Shown here: one piece after another, positions 56,159 through 64,000 of the stretch | Numbering within the stretch: the stretch's first letter is position 1 | How the letters are laid out: every line of letters begins with the position of its first letter | Assembly: GCF_024586915.1 (NCBI RefSeq) | Contig: NZ_JANBVS010000001.1 | Span: 310,001-374,000 of the forward strand | Direction of reading: 5' to 3' | Length of the DNA: 64,000 nt | From: Bradyrhizobium sp. SRS-191 | GTDB taxonomy: Bacteria > Pseudomonadota > Alphaproteobacteria > Rhizobiales > Xanthobacteraceae | Position numbers and translations under genes: made by a program | Notes under the pieces: model-generated | Database searches by the model: none | What the model was told of the DNA's origin: nothing | What the model saw: only the letters and a program-made list of their open reading frames with translations

Positions 56159-57671
56159 CGGCCGACTTCTCCATGCGCGGCTCCCAGCCGCCGCCGAGCG
56201 CCTGGTACAGGCTGACATACGCCTGCAGGCGCGCGAGCTGCGCCTGCCATAGCGCATCCTCGGCCTGGAACAGCGTCAATTGCGTGTTCAAGACGGTCAC
56301 GATGTCGGCGGTTCCCGCGCGCAGCTGCTGCTCCGACAGTTCGAAGGCCCGGCGCGAGGAGGCGACGACCTGCCGCTGCAGTTGCAGCCGCAACGTGGTC
56401 TGCTTGATCGCGAACAGTGCATTGTTGACGTCGGTGAACGATTGGATGACCGTCTTGCGATAGGTCTGCAGCAGCTCGTCCTGGCGCGCTTTGGCGTTCT
56501 CGAAATTGCCGAGGATCCGGCCGCCATCGAAGATCGGCTGGGTCAGGCTGCCGGCCAGGCTGAAGAACGCCGCATGCGGCTGAAACAGCGAGACCAGCGC
56601 GGCACTCTGGTAGCCGCCATTGCCGGTCAGCTGGATGCTCGGAAAGAACTGCGCCCGTGCGCTGCCGACATTCGCGGTGGCCGAGGCGAGCTGGGCTTCC
56701 TGCCTGCGGATGTCGGGCCGCTGCGTCAGCAGCTCCGACGGCAGTCCCGGCGTGACGCGCGGCGTCCTGATCTGGTCGAGCGACCCGCCGGAGATGCGGA
56801 TGCCTTCCGGCGAACGCGCCACCAGCACGGCGAGCGCATTGACGTTCTGATCGAGCGTCTGGCGCAGCGGCGGCACCGCGGCCTTCTGGTTGGCGAGCAC
56901 GCTCTCCTGCTGGGCCACGTCGAGATCGTTGCCGGTGCCCGCCTTCTGCCGCTCGCGAATCGCATCGAGCACCCGCGTGGCGCTGGCGATGTTGCGCTCG
57001 GCGGTGCGGATGCGATCCTGCGCGGCGAGCACCTGGAAATAGGCGTTGGCGACCGTGGCCAGCGTGGTCAGCTGGGTCACGTCGCGATCGAAACGGTTGG
57101 CGACCGCCGTTTCCTCGGCCGCCTGCAACGCGTCGCGGTTCTGGCCGAAGAAGTCGAGCTGATAGCTTGCCGACAGCGACGCCTGGTAGTTGACGACCTC
57201 GCGGCCGCCATTGGTGAGCCCGCTCGAGCTCGAGCCCGAGGTGCGCGAATAGGTCTCCTGCCCTCCGGTCGACAGGCTCGGCAGCAGCGCCGCGCCGGCT
57301 TGCCGCGCCAGCGCGTCGGCCTGCCTGAACCGCGCCACGGCGGCGGCAATATCGAGGTTGACGCTCTGCGCCTCCTCCATCAGCTGGGTCAGCTCGCGGG
57401 AGCCGAAGCCGCGCCACCAGTCCAGCGTCGGCGGCGCGGCCATGTCCGGCCCGGACGCGGACTTGTAGCGCTTGGGCAGATCGAGGGCGGGATCAGGGAT
57501 ATCCTGCGTCAGCAGACAACCGGCGGAGCTCGCCGCCAATCCCAGCGCGGCGATCAAGCGGACGAAATGCCGCAGGCCAACCGACGCGCGGTTGTCATGC
57601 TTTCCGGCGACGGTCCGCGTGTGAACGGACGCGCGGCAAGGCTCGTCGACGGCAATCGGCACGATGGACAC
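56148..57671 (-). CDS. Outer-membrane efflux lipoprotein (NodT/OprM family)
   Basis: Up to 507 residues. AALGLAASSAGCLLTQDIPD contains a lipobox with the lipidated Cys near residue 52. Two OEP repeats follow (WWRGFGSRELTQLMEEAQSV and ALFAIKQTTLRLQLQRQVVA). The start is uncertain: GTG 57671 gives an unusually long leader, and GTG 57662 or a later start may be real. It is first in a four-gene operon OMP-adaptor-RND-RND and would form the outer-membrane duct of that pump. Confidence 0.88.
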   Translation of the reverse strand: MSIVPIAVDEPCRASVHTRTVAGKHDNRASVGLRHFVRLIAALGLAASSAGCLLTQDIPDPALDLPKRYKSASGPDMAAPPTLDWWRGFGSRELTQLMEEAQSVNLDIAAAVARFRQADALARQAGAALLPSLSTGGQETYSRTSGSSSSGLTNGGREVVNYQASLSASYQLDFFGQNRDALQAAEETAVANRFDRDVTQLTTLATVANAYFQVLAAQDRIRTAERNIASATRVLDAIRERQKAGTGNDLDVAQQESVLANQKAAVPPLRQTLDQNVNALAVLVARSPEGIRISGGSLDQIRTPRVTPGLPSELLTQRPDIRRQEAQLASATANVGSARAQFFPSIQLTGNGGYQSAALVSLFQPHAAFFSLAGSLTQPIFDGGRILGNFENAKARQDELLQTYRKTVIQSFTDVNNALFAIKQTTLRLQLQRQVVASSRRAFELSEQQLRAGTADIVTVLNTQLTLFQAEDALWQAQLARLQAYVSLYQALGGGWEPRMEKSADAL

Positions 57672-57969
57672 TGGCGTGATGCTTCCCTGTAGTCTTGGGA
57701 ATCATTCTAGCCGCAGCCCATAGCGCCGGACAGCCCTGCAGCTGCCCTGTCCCCGGGCCGTCAACGCCCCGACGAGTCCCTCCGAATCGCCGATTCTCCC
57801 GTAATTCAGCGGGTTTTCCGGCAAATGCGCCGTCCGCCCGCGCGGACAGCCTTACCAAGATTTCATCTGTCGCGTGCGATTTTGGGGTGTGGTGTGACGG
57901 TTGGAACGCGCTCTGAAACCCTTTAGCGGCGGCCCCGTAACTTGCACGTGAACTTGAGGGGGGACGTCT
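57672..57969. promoter_or_regulatory. Divergent control region between efflux operon and lipid-modification operon
   Basis: The 298-bp gap must hold promoters for both divergent operons. The SD TTGAGGGGGGACG stands just before ATG 57970. No clear ECF sigma -35 (GGAAC with GTT at the right spacing) or other recognised element was found. Confidence 0.4.
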
Positions 57970-59283
57970 ATGCGAGTTGCGGTGGTTGGAACGGGTATTG
58001 CGGGGAATGCCGCGGCCTGGTCCTTGGCGAAGCGTTATCCGATCACCGTTTATGAGCGCGATCTCCGTCCAGGTGGCCACAGCCACACCGTGACCATCGA
58101 TTATGCCGGCACCCCGGTCTCGGTCGACATCGGCTTCATCGTCTACAATCAGCTGAATTATCCGGAATTGACGGCGCTGTTCGATCACCTCGGCGTCGAG
58201 ACGGTCGACAGCAGCATGAGCTTCGCCGTCACGGCGGATGCCGGCCGCTTCGAATGGAAGGGCGGCGGCGACACCTGGCTCGATACCGCCAAGGGGCTGT
58301 TCGCCCAACCGAGCAACCTGCTGTCGACATCCTATCTGTGGATGCTCAGGGATATCCTCACCTTCAACGAGCAGAGCACCGCCGATTTCAAGGCGGGCCG
58401 CCTGGAGGGGCTCACGCTCGGCGACTATTTCCGCCGCAACCATTTCGCCCCACGCCTGCTCACCGATTATCTGGCGCCGATGGGCGCCGCGATCTGGTCG
58501 GCGCCGGCGTCCGAGATGCTGGATTTTCCGGCCGAGAATTTTGTGGCCTTCTTCAGCAACCATCGGTTGCTGCAGTATGATCGCCCGGTCTGGCGCACCG
58601 TCAAGGGAGGCAGCCGCCGTTATGTCGAGAAGCTGACGGCGAGCTTCCGCAATCACGTCAGGCTCGGCAGCGCTGTCACGCGCATCGAGCGCACGGCCCA
58701 TGGGGTCGTTGTTCAGGACAGTAGCGGCCACCGCGAGACCTACGATCATGTCGTGATCGCCGCGCATAGCGACCAGGCCCTCGCCATGCTCTCCGACGCG
58801 GACGAGCACGAGCGCAGCGTGCTCGGCGCGATCAAATACTCGCCCAACACGATCTATCTGCACCGCGACAGCCGGCTGATGCCGAAGCGGCGCCGCGCCT
58901 GGGCGTCGTGGAATTTCCTGCGCTGGCAGCGCGAGGGCGTTCCGATGAACGACGTGGCTGTGACCTATTGGATGAACAATCTGCAGGGCATCGACCACGA
59001 CAAGCCGCTGTTCGTCAGCCTCAATCCCCCCTTCGCTCCGGCCCCGGAGCTGACTTTCGGCAAATATGTCTGTGAGCATCCGCAATACACCGCTGCCGCC
59101 TTTGCGGCGCAGAAGCGTCTGGCAACGATTCAGGGGCAGCGTCATACTTGGTTCTGCGGCGCCTGGACCGGCTATGGTTTCCACGAGGACGGGCTGCGCT
59201 CGGGCCTCGCTGTGGCGGAGGCACTCGGCGCGACCGTGCCGTGGCGCGGGCTTCCCGCCGAGCTCGCAGAAGCTGCGGAATAG
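57970..59283 (+). CDS. FAD-dependent amine-oxidase-like oxidoreductase (COG2907)
   Basis: A 437-residue flavoprotein. The N-terminal dinucleotide motif is VVGTGIAGNAAAWSLAKRYP, followed by YERDLRPGGHSHTVTIDYAG. DIGFIVYNQLNYPELTALFD is typical of this family, and the C-terminal FAD motif is WFCGAWTGYGFHEDGLRSGL. First gene in a three-gene operon with a DUF1365 protein and a CFA-like enzyme. Family members occur beside CFA synthases; in Rhodobacter a homologue (RSP_1091, from memory) takes part in furan fatty acid formation. Start ATG 57970. Confidence 0.87.
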   Translation: MRVAVVGTGIAGNAAAWSLAKRYPITVYERDLRPGGHSHTVTIDYAGTPVSVDIGFIVYNQLNYPELTALFDHLGVETVDSSMSFAVTADAGRFEWKGGGDTWLDTAKGLFAQPSNLLSTSYLWMLRDILTFNEQSTADFKAGRLEGLTLGDYFRRNHFAPRLLTDYLAPMGAAIWSAPASEMLDFPAENFVAFFSNHRLLQYDRPVWRTVKGGSRRYVEKLTASFRNHVRLGSAVTRIERTAHGVVVQDSSGHRETYDHVVIAAHSDQALAMLSDADEHERSVLGAIKYSPNTIYLHRDSRLMPKRRRAWASWNFLRWQREGVPMNDVAVTYWMNNLQGIDHDKPLFVSLNPPFAPAPELTFGKYVCEHPQYTAAAFAAQKRLATIQGQRHTWFCGAWTGYGFHEDGLRSGLAVAEALGATVPWRGLPAELAEAAE

Positions 59284-59290
59284 GCACGAG

Positions 59291-60127
59291 ATGGATACCG
59301 ACCAACCCGGACCTCAGACGTCGGCAGCCGCGCTCTATGTCGGCGATGTCATGCATGCCCGCATGCGACCGACCGCGCATCGTTTCCAGTATCGGGTGAT
59401 GAGCCTGCTCATTGATCTCGGCCGGCTCGACGAGGCGGACCGGCAGTCTGCGCTGTTCGGCGTCAACCGCCGCGCGCTCTACAGCTTTCACGAGCGCGAT
59501 CATGGGCCGCGCGACGGCTCCTCGCTGCTGGCCTACGCGAAGGCCTGCGCGTCGGAGCACGGCGTCGATCTCAGCGGCGGACGTGTTCTGCTGCTGTGCT
59601 ATCCACGACTGCTCGGCTACGTCTTCAATCCGCTGTCGGTGTATTTCTGCTATCGCAGCGACTGCGCGCTGGCGCTGATGATCTACGAGGTCCGCAACAC
59701 CTTCGGCGAGATCAAGCCCTATGTGCTGCCGGTCGGGCCGAACCACCTCACCGAGGCAGGGCTGCGCCAGGAGCAGGACAAGACCTTCTACGTCTCGCCC
59801 TTCATCGACATGGCGATGCGCTACCACTTCCGTGTCACGCCGCCCGACGACATCGTGAAGTTGCGGATTCTGGAGACCGGAGCCGACGGACCGCTGCTTG
59901 CCGCCACCTTCTTCGGGCGTCGCCGCAGCCTGACGTCGCGTGCCTTGCTCGCGACGTTTGGCTCGCTGCCCCTCGTCACCCTGAAGATCTTCGGCGCCAT
60001 CCACTGGGAGGCGCTGCGGCTCTGGATCAAGGGCGTCCGGCTCGTTCCGCGCGGCGGCACGACGAGTTCGGGAACCGATACCGGCTTGGCGAGAAACGAC
60101 AGCCACGCTTATATATCGCAGCGCTGA
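59291..60127 (+). CDS. DUF1365 domain protein
   Basis: A 278-residue protein. ATG 59291 (MDTDQPGPQTSAAALYVGDV) is 7 bp after the previous stop. Conserved blocks are HARMRPTAHRFQYRVMSLLI, YPRLLGYVFNPLSVYFCYRS and TFYVSPFIDMAMRYHF. The family has no proven reaction but is nearly always paired with COG2907 oxidoreductases and CFA-type methyltransferases. It probably acts with them on acyl chains in membrane phospholipids. Confidence 0.88.
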   Translation: MDTDQPGPQTSAAALYVGDVMHARMRPTAHRFQYRVMSLLIDLGRLDEADRQSALFGVNRRALYSFHERDHGPRDGSSLLAYAKACASEHGVDLSGGRVLLLCYPRLLGYVFNPLSVYFCYRSDCALALMIYEVRNTFGEIKPYVLPVGPNHLTEAGLRQEQDKTFYVSPFIDMAMRYHFRVTPPDDIVKLRILETGADGPLLAATFFGRRRSLTSRALLATFGSLPLVTLKIFGAIHWEALRLWIKGVRLVPRGGTTSSGTDTGLARNDSHAYISQR

Positions 60128-60233
60128 CCGGAAACGGGCAGCGCGCTCTGCTCCAGCCAACCACCCGATGGCGCCTCACCGGCAGCCGCATGGGGGGCTC
60201 GGACGCCGGGCCGTTTGCGTGAATGGACCTGCC

Positions 60234-61466
60234 ATGCCGGACGTCATCCCCGTCACTCCCGATACCGTCGACAAGGTGCTCGCCGATCTGCCCCGCCTGC
60301 CGCGGCTTGCGCTGGGCTTCGGCTCGCGGCTGCGAAAGGGCACGCTCGATGTCACCCTGCCCGACGGCCGGATCATCCGGCTCGGCGGGGCCGAGCCCGG
60401 GCCCGCGGCTGCGATGATCCTGGCCAATTACGGCTTCGCCGCCGGCATCATCAACGGCGGCGACATCGGCATCGCCGAGGCCTATCTCAACGGCGACTGG
60501 GACACGCCGGACCTGACGCAGTTTCTCTATCTGTTCTGCGTCAACCAGCATCTGCTGCAATCGATGCTGGAGGACAAGCCGCTGATCCGGTTCGCCCAGC
60601 TGGTGCGGCACTGGTTCAACCGCAACACCAAGCGCCAGGCGAAGCGCAACATCTACGCCCATTACGATATCGGAAATGCGTTCTACTCGTCCTGGCTCGA
60701 CCCGAGCATGACCTATTCCTCGGCGCTGTTCGAGGAGCACACCACCGACCTCACGGCCGCGCAGACCAACAAGTACAAGCGGCTGGCCGAGGCGATCGAT
60801 CTGAAGCCCGGGCAGACGCTGCTGGAAATCGGCTGCGGCTGGGGCGGCTTCGCCGAATACGCGGCCAAGACGTTCGGCACCAACGTGGTGGGGCTGACCA
60901 TCAGCGAGCAGCAGCGCGACTTCGCGCAGCGCCGCATCCATGAGGCCGGGCTTGCCGAGAAGGTCGAGATCCGCTTGCAGGATTATCGCGACGAGCGCGA
61001 CCGTTACGACCGCATCGCGTCGATCGAGATGATCGAGGCGGTCGGCGAAGAGTTCTGGCCGAAATATTTCTCGCAGCTGCGAGACCGGCTGCTGCCCGGT
61101 GGGCTCGCGGGTGTCCAGGCGATTACCATCCAGGACAGCCTGTTTCACCACTATCGGCGCGAAGTCGACTTCATCCAGCGCTACGTCTTCCCCGGCGGCA
61201 TGCTGCCGACGCCGCAGATCCTGAAGTCGCTCGGCGAACGGTTTGGCATACCCGTCATCCGCGAGCGCATCTTCGGGGAAGATTATGCCAAGACACTGGC
61301 GATCTGGCGCAACAATTTTCGCGCGGCTTGGCCGGACTTGACGCCATCAGGCTTCGACGAACGCTTCCGCCGGCTGTGGGAGTATTATCTCTCCTATTGC
61401 GAAGCAGGTTTCCTGTCGGGGAACATCGACGTACGACAGGTCGTGTTCGCCAAATCAGGGGCCTGA
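60234..61466 (+). CDS. Cyclopropane-fatty-acyl-phospholipid synthase family methyltransferase
   Basis: A 410-residue SAM enzyme from ATG 60234 (MPDVIPVTPDTVDKVLADLP); the frame reaches 60168 but without support. IYAHYDIGNAFYSSWLDPSM is the CFA signature, LEIGCGWGGFAEYAAKTFG the SAM-binding motif I, and YVFPGGMLPTPQIL the C-terminal landmark. It methylates or cyclopropanates unsaturated acyl chains in phospholipids. As the third gene of this operon it may make cyclopropane or 11-methyl/furan fatty acids. Confidence 0.9.
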   Translation: MPDVIPVTPDTVDKVLADLPRLPRLALGFGSRLRKGTLDVTLPDGRIIRLGGAEPGPAAAMILANYGFAAGIINGGDIGIAEAYLNGDWDTPDLTQFLYLFCVNQHLLQSMLEDKPLIRFAQLVRHWFNRNTKRQAKRNIYAHYDIGNAFYSSWLDPSMTYSSALFEEHTTDLTAAQTNKYKRLAEAIDLKPGQTLLEIGCGWGGFAEYAAKTFGTNVVGLTISEQQRDFAQRRIHEAGLAEKVEIRLQDYRDERDRYDRIASIEMIEAVGEEFWPKYFSQLRDRLLPGGLAGVQAITIQDSLFHHYRREVDFIQRYVFPGGMLPTPQILKSLGERFGIPVIRERIFGEDYAKTLAIWRNNFRAAWPDLTPSGFDERFRRLWEYYLSYCEAGFLSGNIDVRQVVFAKSGA

Positions 61467-61547
61467 TGCCGGCGGCTTACGCCGCACTGGAGACTGGGCT
61501 AGGGTCTTCCTAGATCTGGTTGAGGAAGCTGCCCAAGGTATTTGAAA

Positions 61548-62582
61548 ATGGCCATAAGAAACGACGTCGTTCAGGCGATCGGCAACACGCCCCTGATCAA
61601 GCTCAAGCGTGCCTCGGAGGCAACGGGCTGCACTATTCTCGGCAAGGCCGAGTTCATGAATCCCGGCCAGTCGGTGAAGGACCGCGCCGGCAAATGGATG
61701 ATCCTGGAAGCCGAGAAGCGCGGCGATCTCAAGCCCGGCGGGCTCGTCGTCGAAGCCACCGCCGGCAACACCGGCATCGGCCTTGCCGTCGTCGCCAGCG
61801 CGCGCGGCTATCGCACCCTGATCGTGATCCCGGAGACGCAAAGCCAGGAAAAGAAGGACATGCTGCGTCTGTGCGGCGCGGATCTCGTCGAAGTGCCCGC
61901 GCTGCCGTTCAGCAATCCCAACAACTATCAGCATGTCGGCCGCCGGCTCGCCGATGAGCTGCGCAAGACCGAGCCCAACGGCGTGCTGTTCGCTGACCAG
62001 TGGAACAATCTCGACAACGCCAAGGCGCATTACGAGTCGACGGGGCCGGAGATATGGGAGCAGACCGACGGCAAGGTCGATGCGTTCATCTGCGCCGTCG
62101 GCACCGGCGGCACCATCGCCGGCACGAGCCGCTACCTCAAGGACAGGAACAAGGACATCGTCACCGCCTGCGCCGACCCGCACGGCTTTGCGATGTACAA
62201 CTGGTTCAAGAACCACGAGGTCAAATCAACGCCCGGCGATTCCATCACCGAGGGGATCGGCATCGGCCGCGTGACGCCGGTGATCGAGACCGCGAAGGTC
62301 GACGACGCCTTCCTCGTGTCGGACGAAGAGGCCGTCAACACGATCTACGATCTCGTGCAGCATGAAGGTCTGTGCCTCGGCGGCTCGACCGGCGTCAATG
62401 TCGCCGGCGCAGTGCAGCTCGCCCGGAAGCTCGGGCCCGGCCACACCATCGTGACGATCCTGTGCGACTCCGGCACGCGCTATCAGTCGAAGCTGTACAA
62501 TCCGGATTTCATGCGCTCGAAGAACCTGCCGGTGCCGGAATGGCTGGAGCGCCGCAGCGGCATCACGCCGCCGTTCGTGTGA
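61548..62582 (+). CDS. cysK: Cysteine synthase A
   Basis: A 344-residue PLP enzyme that makes cysteine from O-acetylserine and sulfide. The PLP Lys is in NPGQSVKDRAGKWM, the phosphate-binding loop GTGGT and the substrate loop TAGNTGIGLA are present. It is 20-30 residues longer than E. coli CysK, with a C-terminal extension (SKNLPVPEWLERRSGITPPF) shared by alphaproteobacterial forms. ATG 61548 with AAGG 9 bp upstream is preferred to TTG 61542. A bidirectional terminator follows. Confidence 0.9.
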   Translation: MAIRNDVVQAIGNTPLIKLKRASEATGCTILGKAEFMNPGQSVKDRAGKWMILEAEKRGDLKPGGLVVEATAGNTGIGLAVVASARGYRTLIVIPETQSQEKKDMLRLCGADLVEVPALPFSNPNNYQHVGRRLADELRKTEPNGVLFADQWNNLDNAKAHYESTGPEIWEQTDGKVDAFICAVGTGGTIAGTSRYLKDRNKDIVTACADPHGFAMYNWFKNHEVKSTPGDSITEGIGIGRVTPVIETAKVDDAFLVSDEEAVNTIYDLVQHEGLCLGGSTGVNVAGAVQLARKLGPGHTIVTILCDSGTRYQSKLYNPDFMRSKNLPVPEWLERRSGITPPFV

Positions 62583-62591
62583 GCGCGAATA

Positions 62592-62637
62592 GCGAATAGC
62601 GAGCAAACTATCGTCCTATTCGCAGCTCGCTATTCGC
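62592..62637. terminator. Perfect hairpin between convergent cysK and aapP
   Basis: A 13-bp perfect inverted repeat, GCGAATAGCGAGC (62592-62604) and GCTCGCTATTCGC (62625-62637), lies 9 bp past the cysK stop and 6 bp past the aapP stop. It can serve both convergent genes. No strong T-run is present on either side. The left arm also repeats GCGAATA twice. Confidence 0.6.
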
Positions 62638-62643
62638 CTCTCC

Positions 62644-63399
62644 TCAATGCCGCAGGATCTGGCTGAGGAACAGCTTGCTGCGGGCATGCTGCGGATTGGC
62701 GAAGAATTCCTGCGGCGTGTTCGACTCGATGATCTGGCCGGCGTCCATGAACACGACGCGGTTGGCGACCTCGCGGGCGAAGCCCATCTCGTGGGTGACG
62801 ACCAGCATGGTCATGCCCTCCTTGGCGAGGTCGACCATGGTGTCGAGCACCTCCTTGACCATCTCCGGATCGAGCGCCGATGTCGGCTCGTCGAACAGCA
62901 TGACCTTCGGGTTCATCGTCAGCGCGCGGGCGATCGCCACGCGCTGCTGCTGACCGCCGGACATCTGGCCCGGATATTTCTGCGCCTGATGCGGGATCTT
63001 AACTCGCTCCAGGAACTTCATCGCGGTCGCCTCGGCTTCCTTTTGCGGGATGTTGCGCACCCAGATCGGTGCGAGCGTGCAGTTCTCCAGCACGGTCAGG
63101 TGCGGAAACAGATTGAAGCTCTGAAAGACCATGCCGACCTCGCGGCGAACCTCGTCCACCCGCTTGAGGTTCGGACCGAGGTCGATGCCGTCGACATTGA
63201 TCTCGCCCTCCTGGAACTCCTCGAGCGCGTTGATGCAGCGGATCAGCGTCGATTTGCCGGAGCCGGACGGTCCGCAGATCACGATGCGCTCGCCCTTGCC
63301 GACCGACATGTTGATGTCGCGCAGGACGTGAAACTCGCCATACCATTTGTTGAGCGCGGAGATGCTGACGATGGAGTTAGCAGCCGAATTTGCAGCCAT
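62644..63399 (-). CDS. aapP: General L-amino acid ABC transporter ATP-binding protein AapP
   Basis: A 251-residue ABC ATPase. Walker A is [13 protein letters not shown], the signature is [15 protein letters not shown], Walker B is [12 protein letters not shown], and the H-loop is VVTHEMGFA. The PAAT-type sequence and its place after aapM match the rhizobial aapJQMP system, which imports a broad range of amino acids and matters for nodule symbiosis. It starts 27 bp after aapM ends. Confidence 0.92.
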   Translation of the reverse strand: MAANSAANSIVSISALNKWYGEFHVLRDINMSVGKGERIVICGPSGSGKSTLIRCINALEEFQEGEINVDGIDLGPNLKRVDEVRREVGMVFQSFNLFPHLTVLENCTLAPIWVRNIPQKEAEATAMKFLERVKIPHQAQKYPGQMSGGQQQRVAIARALTMNPKVMLFDEPTSALDPEMVKEVLDTMVDLAKEGMTMLVVTHEMGFAREVANRVVFMDAGQIIESNTPQEFFANPQHARSKLFLSQILRH

Positions 63400-63426
63400 A
63401 GGTCGGTTACTCGGGTGAGCTTGTGT

Positions 63427-64000
63427 TCAGTGGCGCCGGTGCGCGTTGAGACGGCGCTCGACGAGCAGGGAGTAGCGTGACATGCCGAAGCAGAAGGCGA
63501 AGTAGATCAGTCCGGTGAAGGCGAACCCCGTAAAGGCCGTCGTCGGCGTCGCCCAGACCGGATCGGCGAACGAGGCCTTGAGGCTGCCCAAGAGGTCGAA
63601 CAGCGCCACGATCGACACCAGCGAGGTGTCCTTGAACAGCGAGATGAAGCTGTTGACGATGCCGGGGATGACGTGGCGCAGCGCCTGCGGCAGGACGATG
63701 AAGCTCGTCGTCTTCCACCAGGACAGGCCGAGCGCGCTCGCCGCCTCCGCCTGCCCGCGCGGAATGGCTTGCAGGCCGCCGCGGATCACCTCCGCCATGT
63801 AGGCGCCGGAGAACAGCGCGACGCCGATCAATGCGCGCACCAACCCGTCCACCCTGACATTGCCGGGCAGGAACAGCGGCAGCATGTAGGTCGCGAAGAA
63901 CAGCACGGTGATCAGCGGCACGCCGCGCACGAGCTCGATGAAGGCGATCGAGAAGATGCGGATCAGCGGAATCGTCGAGCGCCGGCCGAGCGCCAGCGCA
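63427..64000 (-). CDS. aapM: General L-amino acid ABC transporter permease AapM (N-terminal part beyond window)
   Basis: The minus frame is open from the window edge to the stop at 63427, about 190 residues of the C-terminal part. [20 protein letters not shown] and [20 protein letters not shown] are typical of the Aap permease, and [20 protein letters not shown] is the EAA loop that docks on AapP. The rest of the gene and aapJQ lie outside. Confidence 0.9.
   Translation of the reverse strand, partial: ALALGRRSTIPLIRIFSIAFIELVRGVPLITVLFFATYMLPLFLPGNVRVDGLVRALIGVALFSGAYMAEVIRGGLQAIPRGQAEAASALGLSWWKTTSFIVLPQALRHVIPGIVNSFISLFKDTSLVSIVALFDLLGSLKASFADPVWATPTTAFTGFAFTGLIYFAFCFGMSRYSLLVERRLNAHRRH

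Overview
The window is high-GC alphaproteobacterial chromosome, most likely Bradyrhizobium or a close Bradyrhizobiaceae relative. Three things point there: the nifR3/dusB-ntrB-ntrC and ntrY-ntrX-hfq-hflX modules, the pcm-tolC-popZ-valS and lipA-ratA neighbourhoods, and dispersed GC-rich palindromic repeats between genes. The genus is inferred from gene order and protein style, not from a search. No insertion sequence, prophage or CRISPR array was seen. Two tRNA genes are present: Asn(GTT) and Cys(GCA).

Layout. (1) 1-5612: a divergent catabolic locus with a LysR regulator (cut by the window edge) facing an aromatic-acid-type MFS transporter, an FAD aromatic hydroxylase and a ThDP enzyme. (2) 5620-11261: hflX, hfq, ntrX, ntrY on the minus strand. 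(3) 11462-19654: an accessory block with an IclR regulator, an RraA-type aldolase, a 2-hydroxyacid dehydrogenase, two ACS-type MFS transporters, two Tat-signal LigI-like amidohydrolases and an SMP-30 lactonase. Two near-identical 23-bp palindromes lie in its two control regions, so it is probably one IclR regulon. The block sits between ntrYX and ntrBC, which are usually adjacent in this group. (4) 19924-26130: ntrC, ntrB, dusB, then divergent ispDF and cinA. (5) 26131-33731: a repeat-rich stretch with a secreted hydrolase, a DUF1127 gene preceded by a likely sRNA or attenuator, a small-alarmone-hydrolase-like HD protein, a soluble chemoreceptor, ratA, lipA and mpg.

(6) 33732-41713: valS, popZ, tolC, pcm, a small gene, tRNA-Asn and a Nudix hydrolase. 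(7) 41745-48413: a DMT transporter, a tandem pair of single-domain response regulators, small ORFs, an exported PQQ alcohol dehydrogenase with a lanthanide-type Asp-x-Asp motif next to a Tat-exported Rieske protein, tRNA-Cys and a DTW-domain protein. (8) 48453-57671: a four-gene tripartite RND efflux operon (outer-membrane lipoprotein, adaptor, two RND pumps). (9) 57970-61466: an FAD oxidoreductase, a DUF1365 protein and a CFA-synthase-like methyltransferase, probably a membrane-lipid modification operon. (10) 61548-64000: a cysteine synthase, then convergent aapP and the end of aapM for amino-acid uptake.

The most interesting parts are the IclR-controlled block with exported lactonases inside the ntr locus, the lanthanide-motif PQQ dehydrogenase with a Rieske partner, the sRNA/attenuator candidate before the DUF1127 gene, and the fatty-acid modification operon.
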